Shown here one piece after another: positions 47,395-56,454 of a DNA stretch of 64,000 bases. The stretch comes from Thermalbibacter longus (GTDB taxonomy: Bacteria; Chloroflexota; Chloroflexia; Thermomicrobiales; Thermomicrobiaceae). Both the position numbers and the translations under genes were made by a program. The stretch spans positions 1 to 64,000 of the forward strand of contig NZ_JAMSLR010000008.1 of NCBI RefSeq assembly GCF_023806485.1. Direction: 5' to 3'. The notes below the pieces were generated by a model. It was not told the DNA's origin and did not search any database. It saw only the letters and a list, made by a program, of their open reading frames with translations. Every line of letters begins with the position of its first letter. Within the stretch, counting starts at the first letter, position 1.

Positions 47395-47883
47395 TCATGA
47401 CGACCCGGTATTCGCCACCTGCTGTACAGCGCCCGCGCATTGCGGGCATCTCCCGCGCCAGATCACCTGTGCCTCGTCCACCTCGACGCCGGGCAGATCT
47501 GGCTCGAGACAGGGCTTCTCTCCCCTGACACAGGGCACATCGATGATCACCCCGCAGTCGCGGCACACGAAGTGGTGGTGCCAGGTCTTCCCCGCCTCGA
47601 ACAATGCCCGCCCCGGGCCGGCATCCGCCGCCAGAATCAAACCGTGGGCGAGCAGCGCGTTGACCACGTTGTAGACCGTCGCACGGGGCAAGGGCGTACC
47701 CCGCTGGCGCAATGCGGCCACCAGCTCGTCGACCGAGCGGTGACCACCCGCGTCCTCCAGCACCTCTAGGACCAGCAGTCGTGGCCGGGTGACTCGCAGC
47801 CCGGCCTGCCGCAGTCGCTGAGCCTGGAGTTGCGAATCTCTCTCGGCAGCAGCTTTACCTTCGAGTTTCACCGGTTCATGCAC
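47395..47883 (-). CDS. Fur/PerR-family metalloregulator
   Basis: A 162-residue regulator. The winged helix spans QRLRQAGLRVTRPRLLVLEVLEDAGGHRSVDELVAALRQRG; the metal-binding domain has TWHHHFVCRDCGVIIDVPC and GRCPQCAG, giving the two CxxC zinc pairs. The His-rich motif is HHHFVCRDCG. The neighbouring Mn catalase and the paired dyads at its promoter point to a PerR-type peroxide sensor that represses itself and perhaps the catalase. Fur, Zur and PerR functions cannot be separated by eye. Confidence 0.88.
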   Translation of the reverse strand: MHEPVKLEGKAAAERDSQLQAQRLRQAGLRVTRPRLLVLEVLEDAGGHRSVDELVAALRQRGTPLPRATVYNVVNALLAHGLILAADAGPGRALFEAGKTWHHHFVCRDCGVIIDVPCVRGEKPCLEPDLPGVEVDEAQVIWRGRCPQCAGAVQQVANTGSS

Positions 47884-47902
47884 CCCGCTGGACAGCCCTC
47901 AT

Positions 47903-47943
47903 TTGACATTGTCCAATATAGTCCCTTCTCTGGACATTGTCAA
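47903..47943 (-). promoter_or_regulatory. autoregulated promoter with two operator boxes
   Basis: On the minus strand TTGACA (47943-47938) and TATATT (47920-47915) are 17 bp apart. Two dyads with the core GACATTGTC occur at 47905-47913 and 47934-47942, overlapping the region beside the -10 box and the -35 box respectively. Both fit a TTGGACA-N-TGTCAA-type operator. The layout suggests direct repression by the Fur/PerR protein. Confidence 0.65.
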
Positions 47944-48112
47944 ATTTAGATCTCGGACAGCGTCTCCCCCAGGCTTCGGTCTCAGATCCGTCCACGTGGG
48001 CTATCCGTGCGACCGAACGCCCACAGCTTCCCACCCCCTTGCCAGACGGCATGCTGGCCGTCACGCCGGTGAAGATCCGGCGCGCCCCCGAATGGACAGG
48101 CCGTAGGCTTAG

Positions 48113-48517
48113 TTACGGGTGAAAGCGCCTATGGTCAGCGGAGCGCACGCCACGCCGGTTGCAGTTGGAGTACACCCAAACCACTTCACGGGCGATCTGC
48201 GCCCCGAACGGCTCCTGGCGAATCTTTGCCCACTCGGCGACGGTGTACACCAGGAGGTCGGACGGGACGGGGAGGCTGATCGTGTCGTACCTAAGCGGGC
48301 GCAGCATCCAGGGTGTCGAGTCCTCCTCGACGATCACGATCAGGTCGATATCACTCCCGAACCCCCAGTCGCCGCGGGCGTAAGAGCCGAAGTAGCCTAC
48401 GCAGCGGATCGGCGGCTGAGGCTGTCCCTCCGCCAGCGCCGCCGCCCACGCGCGCACCGCGCGGTCAACTGTGGCTCGGTCGGGCCAGGTACGGACGGAC
48501 GAAGTCCAGAATTGCAC
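48113..48517 (-). CDS. MNT-type nucleotidyltransferase (HEPN partner)
   Basis: About 134 residues. The catalytic loop is VGYFGSYARGDWGFGSDIDLIVIVEE (GS...SDID), the minimal nucleotidyltransferase motif, followed by LPVPSDLLVYTVAEWAKI. The GTG at 48517 has GGAG seven bases upstream and overlaps the HEPN gene; GTG 48457 is an alternative. In MNT-HEPN modules the MNT protein neutralises the HEPN toxin, in known cases by AMPylation. It overlaps the HEPN gene by 53 bp, so the two are co-translated. Confidence 0.8.
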   Translation of the reverse strand: MQFWTSSVRTWPDRATVDRAVRAWAAALAEGQPQPPIRCVGYFGSYARGDWGFGSDIDLIVIVEEDSTPWMLRPLRYDTISLPVPSDLLVYTVAEWAKIRQEPFGAQIAREVVWVYSNCNRRGVRSADHRRFHP

Positions 48518-48869
48518 GGGCGTACTCCACTGCCTGAGCACTCTGCAGCGGGCCGTAGTGCTCGAACGGCGCTCCCTCCGGATGGCTGTCCGGATAGCGC
48601 GTGGGAATGTAGAGGGTATCGAGGTAACGTGCTCGCTCAATCAGCTCGGCCGACGGCTGAGCTATTTCCGGCAACTGCGCCAGCAAGCGGGCCACCGCAT
48701 GGCCCCAGATGTCTTGACCCAGCGCATGGTGTAGCGCCTTTACCGCCTTCTCGGCCGCCTGATGGGCGGCGAAGCACGCCCACTCGTGCCAGCCCTCCTG
48801 GCGCGACTGTTCGGCCAGGGCGAGATCGCGCTCGGCCTGGCGAAACCAATCCGCTGCGCGCTGCGCCAT
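48465..48869 (-). CDS. HEPN-domain protein
   Basis: A 134-residue helical protein. The body (DWFRQAERDLALAEQSRQEGWHEWACFAAHQAAEKAVKALHHALG) is the HEPN pattern, and RYPDSH carries the R-x4-H ribonuclease motif. With the downstream MNT gene it forms a HEPN/MNT toxin-antitoxin module. The R-x4-H is intact, so toxicity is possible. Confidence 0.85.
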   Translation of the reverse strand: MAQRAADWFRQAERDLALAEQSRQEGWHEWACFAAHQAAEKAVKALHHALGQDIWGHAVARLLAQLPEIAQPSAELIERARYLDTLYIPTRYPDSHPEGAPFEHYGPLQSAQAVEYARAILDFVRPYLARPSHS

Positions 48870-49106
48870 CGTTAATCTCTCACCGTCGTTGTCAACACCC
48901 GTGAAGGCATCCCTGCGAGTTCACGTATGGGCCGGTCACCCCTGTGCTCGCCATTCTAACCTACCGTCCGGCGGCGAAGTGCACCGATCGAATCGCCTCC
49001 TGCCAGTTTTTCCTCCCGAAGGTCGATCACGCTCCTACGCCCTCCTCATCCGGCGAGCGAGCCGAGCGATCCCTCGGCCAGTGGATCTCCTTAGCGGGTA
49101 CCCGGA

Positions 49107-50546
49107 TCACGTCGTGCCGGCCGGAGCGATGTTCTGGTTGAACCGGAAGACGTTCTCCGGATCATACCGGCGCTTGATCTCCGCCAAGCGCGCATAGTTA
49201 GCCCCGTAGGCCGCGCGCACGCGCGCCTCCCCCTCGTTGCCGAGGAAGTTCACATAGACGCCCCCGGTCGAGAACGGCTCGGTAGCGGCGAAGAATTCGC
49301 GTGCCCAGGCAATATGCTCGTCATCTTCCGTCGGGTCGGTCCATACCGCGTTGATGTTGATGAGGTGCGCCCCGTCCCTCCCGACGAAGGCGGTCGCGTC
49401 CGGTGCAACCCGGCTGACGGCCCCGCCCATCAGCGGGATGAGCGTGTACGAGAGCGGTGACGTGTCGCGCCACGCATGCGTCACCAGGACGTCGATCACC
49501 TGGTCGCTCAGCTCGTGCAGGTAGTGCGACTTCCAGTAGTAGCGCCAGCCCGATGGCACCGTCGGATCGAAGAGGCGCTGGTGAGACAGGTAGCGTGTGC
49601 GCTCGATGGTGTCGACCAGTGGCGACCCGAAACGTTTCAGTGGCGCGAGTTCAACCAGCGCTTCGTCCACCGGCCCCGCGTAGCAGACGGTCATCGCAAT
49701 GACCGGCGCGCCGTGTAGCTCGGCTGGGATCCATGGAGCCGGAGGCGCGTGACGGAGATTCACGATCGCTCCCAGGGCATCCGGTGCCTCGCGGACGAAG
49801 TCGCGGTAGAACCGCAGGGCGTCACGGGCATGCTTTGCGGGATGCAACACCAGTCCGGCCACCACGTTCGGCCCGAGGGGGTGGAGCCGGTATTCGAATT
49901 CGGTGACGACGCCGAAGTTACCCCCACCTCCGCGGATGGCCCAGAAGAGATCGTCGTACGTGTCCGGACTCACAGTGATGAGCTGCCCCTCAGCCGTCAC
50001 GAGATCAGCCGATAGCAGGTTGTCACACGTGAGGCCGAACCGTCGCATCAGCCAGCCGACGCCGCCTCCGAGCGTCAGACCGGCCAGACCCGTCGTCGAG
50101 GCGATGCCGCTGGTCACCGCGAGTCCGAATGCCTGCGTTTCCCGATCGAGGTCACCGTTCGTTACACCCGCCTGCACGCGGACCGTGCGCCGGATTGGAT
50201 CGACGCGCACGCCCCGCATGCCAGAGAGATCCAGCACAATGCCGTCGTCGCACAACGCAGTGCCGGCCACATTGTGGCCACCCGAGCGCACCGCCAGCGG
50301 CAGCCCATGCTGGCGAGCGAAGCGGACTCCATCCATGACGTCGGCCGGCCCCGCGCAGCGCGCGATGAGCGCGGGTCGCCGGTCGATCATGCCGTTCCAG
50401 ATCCGGCGTGCTGCGTCATACTCGGCGTCACCCGGACGGATCAAGTTCCCGCGAAAGGTCTCCGCGAGCACTCCGATTGCCTGGTCGCTCAGGGCGCCGC
50501 GCATTCCGGTCGTACTTCCCACAGCGCCTGTCCAGTTCCCAGCCAT
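49107..50546 (-). CDS. FAD-linked oxidase (BBE-type)
   Basis: A 479-residue flavoprotein. The PCMH FAD-binding domain has LPLAVRSGGHNVAGTALCDDGIVLDLSGM, in which the conserved His of RSGGHN can attach FAD covalently, and GLTLGGGVGWLMRRFGLTCDNLL. The C-terminal berberine-bridge-like end has YANYARLAEIKRRYDPENVFRFNQNI. It oxidises small alcohols, sugars or amines; substrate unknown. ATG 50546 has GGAGGG upstream; GTG 50549 is adjacent. It is divergent from an HxlR-type regulator. Confidence 0.92.
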   Translation of the reverse strand: MAGNWTGAVGSTTGMRGALSDQAIGVLAETFRGNLIRPGDAEYDAARRIWNGMIDRRPALIARCAGPADVMDGVRFARQHGLPLAVRSGGHNVAGTALCDDGIVLDLSGMRGVRVDPIRRTVRVQAGVTNGDLDRETQAFGLAVTSGIASTTGLAGLTLGGGVGWLMRRFGLTCDNLLSADLVTAEGQLITVSPDTYDDLFWAIRGGGGNFGVVTEFEYRLHPLGPNVVAGLVLHPAKHARDALRFYRDFVREAPDALGAIVNLRHAPPAPWIPAELHGAPVIAMTVCYAGPVDEALVELAPLKRFGSPLVDTIERTRYLSHQRLFDPTVPSGWRYYWKSHYLHELSDQVIDVLVTHAWRDTSPLSYTLIPLMGGAVSRVAPDATAFVGRDGAHLININAVWTDPTEDDEHIAWAREFFAATEPFSTGGVYVNFLGNEGEARVRAAYGANYARLAEIKRRYDPENVFRFNQNIAPAGTT

Positions 50547-50804
50547 CACGGTCCCTCCTGGTGGCCAGCGCAGATGCCGACACCACCAGCCTGGGGCTCA
50601 CCGAGCTGGGGTACAAGTGCGAAAATTGTGGTACTGCTGCCAGGTGCCATTGGAGTTGGTGCCGAGGATCACCCTGGAGGCTTCCCTTCGCTGCCTTCGG
50701 ACCGCTCGAATAGTCCTCCGGACTGGACAGCACCATGGCGGCGTGCCCAGTGGCACTGGCGGACGGACCAGAGGCGTATCGCCCCTCGGGAGGAGGCTGC
50801 GTCC

Positions 50805-51575
50805 ATGCCCGGGTATCACCAGTTCTGTCCGGTGTCGAAGGGCGCCGAGATCTTCGCCGAGCGCTGGACACCGTTGATCCTGCGTGAACTCCTGTGCGGC
50901 AGCCACCGCTTTTCTGAGCTCCTGCGAGGGATCCCTCGGATCTCACCGAACCTGCTCATCCAGCGGTTGCGATCGCTGGAGCGTGACGGCGTGATCGAGC
51001 GGCGCCCGGCGCGCAATGGGCACGGTTGGGAGTACTACCTGACACCGGCGGGAGAAGAGCTAGGACCGGTCGTGGAGCTGCTCGGCGGCTGGGGCTACCG
51101 CTGGGCACTGGGCCATCTCTCGGAGGAGGATTGCGATCCCGAAACTCTGATGTGGTTTGTGCACCGGCAGATCAAGATCGACCAGCTTCCTGATCGAAGG
51201 GTGGTGGTGCGGTTCGAGTTCTCTGACGACCCGAAGGGACGCCGGTTCTGGCTGATCCTCGATCGTCCCCAGGTCGACCTCTGCCTGCGCGACGAGGGCT
51301 TCGAGGTGGACCTCGAGGTGCAGACCGATATCGTCACCTTCAACCGCGTCTACCTCGGTCACCTTGACTTGCGGGACGCGATCCGTCGCCGGCTGGTTCT
51401 GGTTGAAGGTGACTCTAGCCTCGCGCGCGACTTCCCCGACTGGATTGGCACCTCGCCGTTTGTCCGCTTCGGCAGCCCCGAGACCCACCCTGGCCTGCAC
51501 GCTCGTGGTATCCGCTGGCCCGCGCTGAGACATGAGCCCGGCAGTGGGACGGGCGCTATGCCAGGGACACCGTAG
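50805..51575 (+). CDS. HxlR-family regulator with a C-terminal SCP2-like domain
   Basis: A 256-residue protein. The N-terminal winged helix starts YHQFCPVSKGAEIFAERWTPLILRELLCGSHRFSELLRGIPRISPNLLIQRLRSLERDGVIERRP, typical of HxlR proteins, with the sensory Cys in FCPVSK. The C-terminal half resembles a sterol-carrier-like ligand domain (VVRFEFSDDPKGRRFWLILDRPQ, DLEVQTDIVTFNRVYLG). AGGAGG precedes ATG 50805. It lies head to head with the FAD oxidase, 258 bp apart, so it probably regulates that gene. Confidence 0.85.
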   Translation: MPGYHQFCPVSKGAEIFAERWTPLILRELLCGSHRFSELLRGIPRISPNLLIQRLRSLERDGVIERRPARNGHGWEYYLTPAGEELGPVVELLGGWGYRWALGHLSEEDCDPETLMWFVHRQIKIDQLPDRRVVVRFEFSDDPKGRRFWLILDRPQVDLCLRDEGFEVDLEVQTDIVTFNRVYLGHLDLRDAIRRRLVLVEGDSSLARDFPDWIGTSPFVRFGSPETHPGLHARGIRWPALRHEPGSGTGAMPGTP

Positions 51576-51717
51576 CGCCGCGAGTGCCCCAGCCTGGAGC
51601 CTCACCGGAACTGTTCCGGCCGGGGCCATCCGCCGCGCTCGCAGCGAGCGATCCGGGCACCGGTGAACGCGCAGTCATCCTCTGGACAGCAGCGCGGTGG
51701 TTGATCTCGCTCTCGTG

Positions 51718-51746
51718 TTGACAGGGTGACCGGTTGCCACTACCAT
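51718..51746 (+). promoter_or_regulatory. promoter of the ETF operon
   Basis: TTGACA at 51718-51723 and TACCAT at 51741-51746 are 17 bp apart. Two ACCGGTT elements flank the -10 region, a possible operator. The 302-bp gap 51576-51877 holds no other gene. Confidence 0.6.
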
Positions 51747-51877
51747 GCCTACCGGTTCCGCAGCCAGCGCCGTCTCGGGGCCTGCAGTGGCGCGTCACGC
51801 GTCGAAGCGAGTCGAATCCCCTCCCATCTCGCCATCCAGCAAGCAGGTACCGGAGTTGAAGGGATCGAAGAGCCAGG

Positions 51878-52663
51878 ATGAAGATCTGCGTCTGCGTGAA
51901 GCATGTGCCCGATCCGAACCTGCCGGTGCAGGTAGATCCCGCGACTCGCCGGCTGATTCGCGACCCCAAGCAATCTATCATCGATCCCGCTGACGAGTAC
52001 GGCGTCGAGACGGCGCTCCGCCTCGTCGAGGAGCACGGCGGCGAGGTCGTCGCAGTCACGATGGGTCCGCCGGCAGCCGAAGACGCGCTCCGCCGAGCGA
52101 TGGCTATGGGCGCTGACCGGGCCATTCTCGTCAGCGACGAGGCACTCGCCGGCTCGGATGTCCTGGGCACTGCCCGGGCGCTGGCGGCTGCCATCCGCCC
52201 CGAGCAGCCCGACCTCGTGATCTGCGCGACAGAGAGTACGGACGCCTACACCGGGCTGCTCCCCGGCGCGTTGGCTGGTCTCCTCGATCTACCCCAGCTC
52301 ACGTTTGCCCGTGCTGTTTCAGTCGAGGGAAGTACCGTCACCGTTCAGCGCGCGACCGAGACCGGTTACCAGGTCATCCAGGCGACTCTCCCCGCGCTCG
52401 TTACGGTGACCGCCAGCGTCGGTGAGCCGCGTTACCCGTCCTTCAAGGGCCTAATGGCCGCAAAGCGAAAGCCGATCGAAGTCCGCGATATTGCCGAGCT
52501 CGGTCTCGAGCAGCACACGGTGGGGGAACCAGGCGCCCGTGAGCGGGTGCTCGAGATCAGCGCCGTTCGCCAGGTGAAGCAGGGCCGGATCGTCGTCGAC
52601 GACGGGACCGGGGAGAGCGTCGAGGAGATCCTGGCCTTCCTCCGTTCGATCCAGGTCGTGTAG
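51878..52663 (+). CDS. etfB: electron transfer flavoprotein, beta subunit
   Basis: A 261-residue ETF beta subunit. It starts MKICVCVKHVPDPNLPVQVDPATRRL and has EYGVETALRLVEEHGGEVVAVTMGPPAAEDALRRAMAMGAD, which is the AMP-binding region. It carries electrons from acyl-CoA and similar dehydrogenases. It begins an operon with etfA, a small membrane protein and an HdrD-like Fe-S oxidoreductase. Confidence 0.95.
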   Translation: MKICVCVKHVPDPNLPVQVDPATRRLIRDPKQSIIDPADEYGVETALRLVEEHGGEVVAVTMGPPAAEDALRRAMAMGADRAILVSDEALAGSDVLGTARALAAAIRPEQPDLVICATESTDAYTGLLPGALAGLLDLPQLTFARAVSVEGSTVTVQRATETGYQVIQATLPALVTVTASVGEPRYPSFKGLMAAKRKPIEVRDIAELGLEQHTVGEPGARERVLEISAVRQVKQGRIVVDDGTGESVEEILAFLRSIQVV

Positions 52664-52672
52664 GAGGGGCGC

Positions 52673-53635
52673 ATGGGAGAGCGACGCGTCTGGGTATGGA
52701 CAGAGACCGCGGGCGACACCCCCCATCGGCTCTCGCTGGAGCTGCTCACCCCGGCTCGCGCGTTAGGCCGCGCTGAGGCCGTCCTCCTCGGCCCAGCAGG
52801 TGAGTCCGCCCTTCAAAAGCTTGCCGAGCACGGGGCGACCATCATCCACCACGCAGACGACCCCCGGTACACCCAGTACCTGGTCGAGCCGCAGGTAGCT
52901 ACGCTGTCGGCCCTGATCGAGGCCGAGCGCCCGGATCTGCTGCTCTTCCCGAGCACACCGGGTGCTCGCGACGTGCTCGCGCGCCTGGTGGGACGGCTCG
53001 GTGTCGGCGCCATCGCCAATGCCGTCGCGGTCGACTACGACCCGAGCGGCCGGCTGCTCGCGACCGTGCCCTGCGGAGCCGAAACCCTGGCTACCGTCAC
53101 CCTCGAAGGCCCGCCGCCCTACCTAGTCCAGATCCGACCTAAGGCCTACGCGGCCGAGGCGGTCGGGGGCGAGGCCGAAGTGCGCATGGTCAGTGTCCCG
53201 CTGGACGAGGCGAACTGCCGCGTGCGAGTGATCGAAACAGTCGAACAGCCGGCCGCCGGGCCGAATCTCGAGGACGCCAATGTGATCGTAGCCGGTGGCC
53301 GGGGCCTCGGTCGGCCGGAGAACTTCCGGCTACTGGAGGAGCTTGCGAACGCGCTCGGAGGAGCCGTCGGTGCCAGCCGAGCCGTCGTCGATGCCGGCTG
53401 GGTACCCTACAGCTACCAGGTAGGCCAGACTGGCCGCACCGTCAAGCCGACGCTCTACATCGCTTGCGGGATCTCGGGCGCAATCCAGCACGTAGCCGGC
53501 ATGCGCGGCAGCCGCTACGTGATTGCGATAAACCGCGACCCTGACGCCCCGATCTTCGAGCTCGCCGACCTCGGTGTGGTCGGTGATGTCCTCACGATCG
53601 TCCCCAAATTGACCGAGCGGATAGCTGCGCGATGA
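52673..53635 (+). CDS. etfA: electron transfer flavoprotein, alpha subunit
   Basis: A 320-residue ETF alpha subunit. The FAD-binding C-terminus has GGRGLGRPENFRLLEELANALGGAVGASRAVVDAGWVPYSYQVGQTGRTVKPTLYIACGISGAIQHVAGMRG. It is nine bases behind etfB, and the ATGA of the next gene overlaps its stop. It passes electrons to the Fe-S membrane protein at 54096. Confidence 0.95.
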   Translation: MGERRVWVWTETAGDTPHRLSLELLTPARALGRAEAVLLGPAGESALQKLAEHGATIIHHADDPRYTQYLVEPQVATLSALIEAERPDLLLFPSTPGARDVLARLVGRLGVGAIANAVAVDYDPSGRLLATVPCGAETLATVTLEGPPPYLVQIRPKAYAAEAVGGEAEVRMVSVPLDEANCRVRVIETVEQPAAGPNLEDANVIVAGGRGLGRPENFRLLEELANALGGAVGASRAVVDAGWVPYSYQVGQTGRTVKPTLYIACGISGAIQHVAGMRGSRYVIAINRDPDAPIFELADLGVVGDVLTIVPKLTERIAAR

Positions 53636-54099
53636 CGACACTCCGGCGTCGCACTACCCAGCTCGCCTGGATCGCGGTCATCCTAGGTGCTGGCATCATC
53701 GTGGCCGGCGAGCTCGCAGGCTGGGGCTGGGCACGACTGGTGTCCGCCGCACTCGCGAGCGCTGGGGGAATTACGCTCGGCGCAACCTTCGGCCTGAGCC
53801 GGCCCGGCAAGGAACGGCTTCGGAGTCGGCTCGCGCGGTGGAGTCTGCCTATGGCGTCGATCCTGGCCGCAGTCATGGTTTTGCCTGCCCTAGCCGCACT
53901 CGGGCTGAGCACCCTCGGCGCCGCTATGCAGCTTGGAGACGGGCGTGCCCCGGCGATGTCACTCGCCGGTCTCGCTCTCGCCTTCACCATGCTCGCGGCA
54001 ACGCTGGCGGTCACCGTGGTCGCGCTCCGAGCGATTCGCGAGGCCCGTACCCTAGCTGCACCGCGCGGAGATGACCGGGCAGAGGGAGAGCGCGCGTGA
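53632..54099 (+). CDS. small membrane protein of the ETF operon
   Basis: A 155-residue protein with four predicted membrane helices (residues about 11-30, 34-53, 73-96 and 108-130). I find no family. It overlaps etfA by four bases (ATGA) and the next gene's GTG overlaps its stop by four bases (GTGA), so it is tightly built into the ETF operon. A membrane anchor or assembly factor for the ETF:quinone oxidoreductase is inferred from position only. Confidence 0.6.
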   Translation: MTTLRRRTTQLAWIAVILGAGIIVAGELAGWGWARLVSAALASAGGITLGATFGLSRPGKERLRSRLARWSLPMASILAAVMVLPALAALGLSTLGAAMQLGDGRAPAMSLAGLALAFTMLAATLAVTVVALRAIREARTLAAPRGDDRAEGERA

Positions 54100-56222
54100 T
54101 CCCGACGCGGGAGATCACCTGGAACGTCGACCTCCTCGGACGCATCGCGCTGTACGCGCTTCTGGCGCTCCCGATCGGCTTCCTCGCCTTCGGGTTAGCA
54201 CGTCGCCTCCGCATGTGGCGACTCGGCCGGCCGGATGACCGGTTCGATCGGCTGGCAGCGCGCCTGTGGGGTGCGGTGGTAGCGAGCATCTTCCATGCGC
54301 GCATCGTTCGCAGGCAGAACCTCTACGGTGGGATCGCTCATGCCCTCATTTTCTGGGGATTCGTCGTCCTCTTCATCGGAACCGTCATCGTGATGATCGA
54401 GCACGACATTACGGTGCCGCTCTTCGGATTCAGCTTCTACCGGGGCAACTTCTACCTCGGCTTCAAGCTGGCCATGAACCTGGCCGGTCTGCTGTTGATC
54501 GCCGGGGTCCTGATGGCCCTGGTTCGGAGACTCGTGCTCAGGCCGGTCACGCTCGAGAGCAGCGCCGACGACCTCGTCGTGCTCGCCTTCCTGCTCGTGC
54601 TCAGCGTTCAGGGATTCGTCTTGCAGGCGCTGAGGCTAGCTGTCGAGCGCGATCCCTGGGCAGCCTGGTCGTTTGTCTCGTACCCGATGTCGCTCGTGCT
54701 CCAGGGCTTGCCCGAACGGTTGCTTCGCAGTCTCCACCTCGTCAACTGGTGGAGCCACATGCTCACGACGACCGTCTTCCTGGCGTACGTCGCCTTCAGC
54801 AAGATGATCCATCCCTTCACCGGGTTGGCCAGCGTCGTCTTCCGCCGGCTGCAACCGGCCGGGCGGCTGGAACCCGTCGAGAACCTCGAAGAGGCCGAGC
54901 GCTTCGGGATCGCAGGGCTTCAGGACTTCACCTGGGCGCAGCTCCTGCATGCCGATGCCTGCATGCATTGTGGCCGATGCCTCGAGTACTGCCCCACCTT
55001 CCACACCGGCAAACCCCTACGCCCGCGCGACCTGATCCTCGAGATCGCCGGCTACGTCGCCGACCGCGGCGGCATCTTCTCCGGCGAGCTCGGCCAGGGG
55101 ATGAACACGGCCCGCTTCCGCTGGGGCTCGGGAGCCGAGCGGGAGCTGATCGGAGGGGTCGTCTCGACCGAGGAGATCTGGGACTGCACCACCTGCGGCG
55201 CCTGCATGGAGCAGTGCCCGGTGTATATCGAGCACGTGCCGCTCATCGCCGGCCTGCGCAGACACCTAGTCCTGGAGCGCGGGGAGTTCCCCAACGAGCT
55301 GACCACCGTGTTCAATAACCTCGAGCGCCTTGCCAGCCCGTACCAGTTTCGGCCGGCCCAGCGGGTCGACTGGACGAAGAAGCTGGAGCAGCCGGTGCCG
55401 GAGATGGCCGAACTCGCAGCATCGGGCGAGGAGGTCGAGTATCTCTTCTGGGTCGGCTGCCTAGGCTCGTTCGACGGGCGAAACCAGCGCACTACCATCG
55501 CGCTGGCCCGAATCATGCAGACCGCCGGGATCCGGTTCGCCATCCTGGGACGCGAGGAGACCTGCACCGGCGACCCGGCGCGCCGTGCCGGCAACGAGTA
55601 CCTGGCGCAGCTCCTCGGCCAGCAGGCCGTCGAGACGCTCAACGCCTACCAGGTGAAGAAGATCGTCACCGCCTGCCCGCATTGCTTCAACGCGATCAAG
55701 AACGAGTTTCCCCAGCTCGGCGGCCACTATGAGGTGGTCCATCACAGCCAGCTCATCAGCGAGCTTTTGGCCCGAGGACGCCTCCGGCTGGACCCCGACT
55801 CAGCCATCGCCCGCGGGAAGGTCACCTACCACGATCCGTGTTACCTCGGTCGCTACAACCGAGTGTTCGACGAGCCACGTGCGGCGCTCTCAGCGCTGCC
55901 TGGCGTCGAGCTCGCTGAGATGCCGCGCAACCGCAGTCGGTCGTTCTGCTGTGGAGGTGGTGGCGGCCGCATGTTCATGGAGGAGACCCGCGGCCGGCGG
56001 ATCAACCAGGCTCGGGTGGCCGAGGCACAGGCGACCGGAGCCGAGGTACTGGCGGCGGCCTGCCCGTTCTGCATGACCATGTTCGAAGACGGCATCCGGG
56101 GCGCGGGAGTCGAGGGCAACCTGCGAGTGCTCGACATCGCCGAGCTCGTCGCCGGCTCGCTGGTCACGCCTCAGGAGGACGGTACTACGGCTGCCGAAGG
56201 CTCTTACGATCCCTCAGGCTGA
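54096..56222 (+). CDS. ETF:menaquinone oxidoreductase-like Fe-S/cytochrome membrane protein
   Basis: A 708-residue protein. The N-terminal 250 residues hold about six membrane helices of the nitrate-reductase-gamma type, which would bind haem b. Two 4Fe-4S motifs follow (CMHCGRCLEYCP and CTTCGACMEQCPVYIEH), then two HdrD/GlpC-type CCG domains (VGCLGSFDGRN with CPHCFNAIKNE, and DPCYLGRYN with SFCCGGGGGRMFMEE and CPFCMTMFED). This is the layout of bacterial ETF:menaquinone oxidoreductases, which pass electrons from ETF to menaquinone. Confidence 0.88.
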   Translation: MIPTREITWNVDLLGRIALYALLALPIGFLAFGLARRLRMWRLGRPDDRFDRLAARLWGAVVASIFHARIVRRQNLYGGIAHALIFWGFVVLFIGTVIVMIEHDITVPLFGFSFYRGNFYLGFKLAMNLAGLLLIAGVLMALVRRLVLRPVTLESSADDLVVLAFLLVLSVQGFVLQALRLAVERDPWAAWSFVSYPMSLVLQGLPERLLRSLHLVNWWSHMLTTTVFLAYVAFSKMIHPFTGLASVVFRRLQPAGRLEPVENLEEAERFGIAGLQDFTWAQLLHADACMHCGRCLEYCPTFHTGKPLRPRDLILEIAGYVADRGGIFSGELGQGMNTARFRWGSGAERELIGGVVSTEEIWDCTTCGACMEQCPVYIEHVPLIAGLRRHLVLERGEFPNELTTVFNNLERLASPYQFRPAQRVDWTKKLEQPVPEMAELAASGEEVEYLFWVGCLGSFDGRNQRTTIALARIMQTAGIRFAILGREETCTGDPARRAGNEYLAQLLGQQAVETLNAYQVKKIVTACPHCFNAIKNEFPQLGGHYEVVHHSQLISELLARGRLRLDPDSAIARGKVTYHDPCYLGRYNRVFDEPRAALSALPGVELAEMPRNRSRSFCCGGGGGRMFMEETRGRRINQARVAEAQATGAEVLAAACPFCMTMFEDGIRGAGVEGNLRVLDIAELVAGSLVTPQEDGTTAAEGSYDPSG

Positions 56223-56454
56223 AGACACATCCCGGCCCTGCACCCGGCAACCCTTGCCAGCAACGAGGGTCGGACACCCAGTGAGGGCGACGGGCCGGCC
56301 CCCCTACGCTTTACCAGCGAGCCGGCATGGGCAGACGAGCGCGAGGCGTTAGTCCCACGCCTGGCTATGCGGCGAGATCGAAGCAGACACAGCCAACAAC
56401 GTGAACGACTTGCAGAAGGTGACGCCCTCGCGACGAGCCAGTTCTCCGGGCTTC

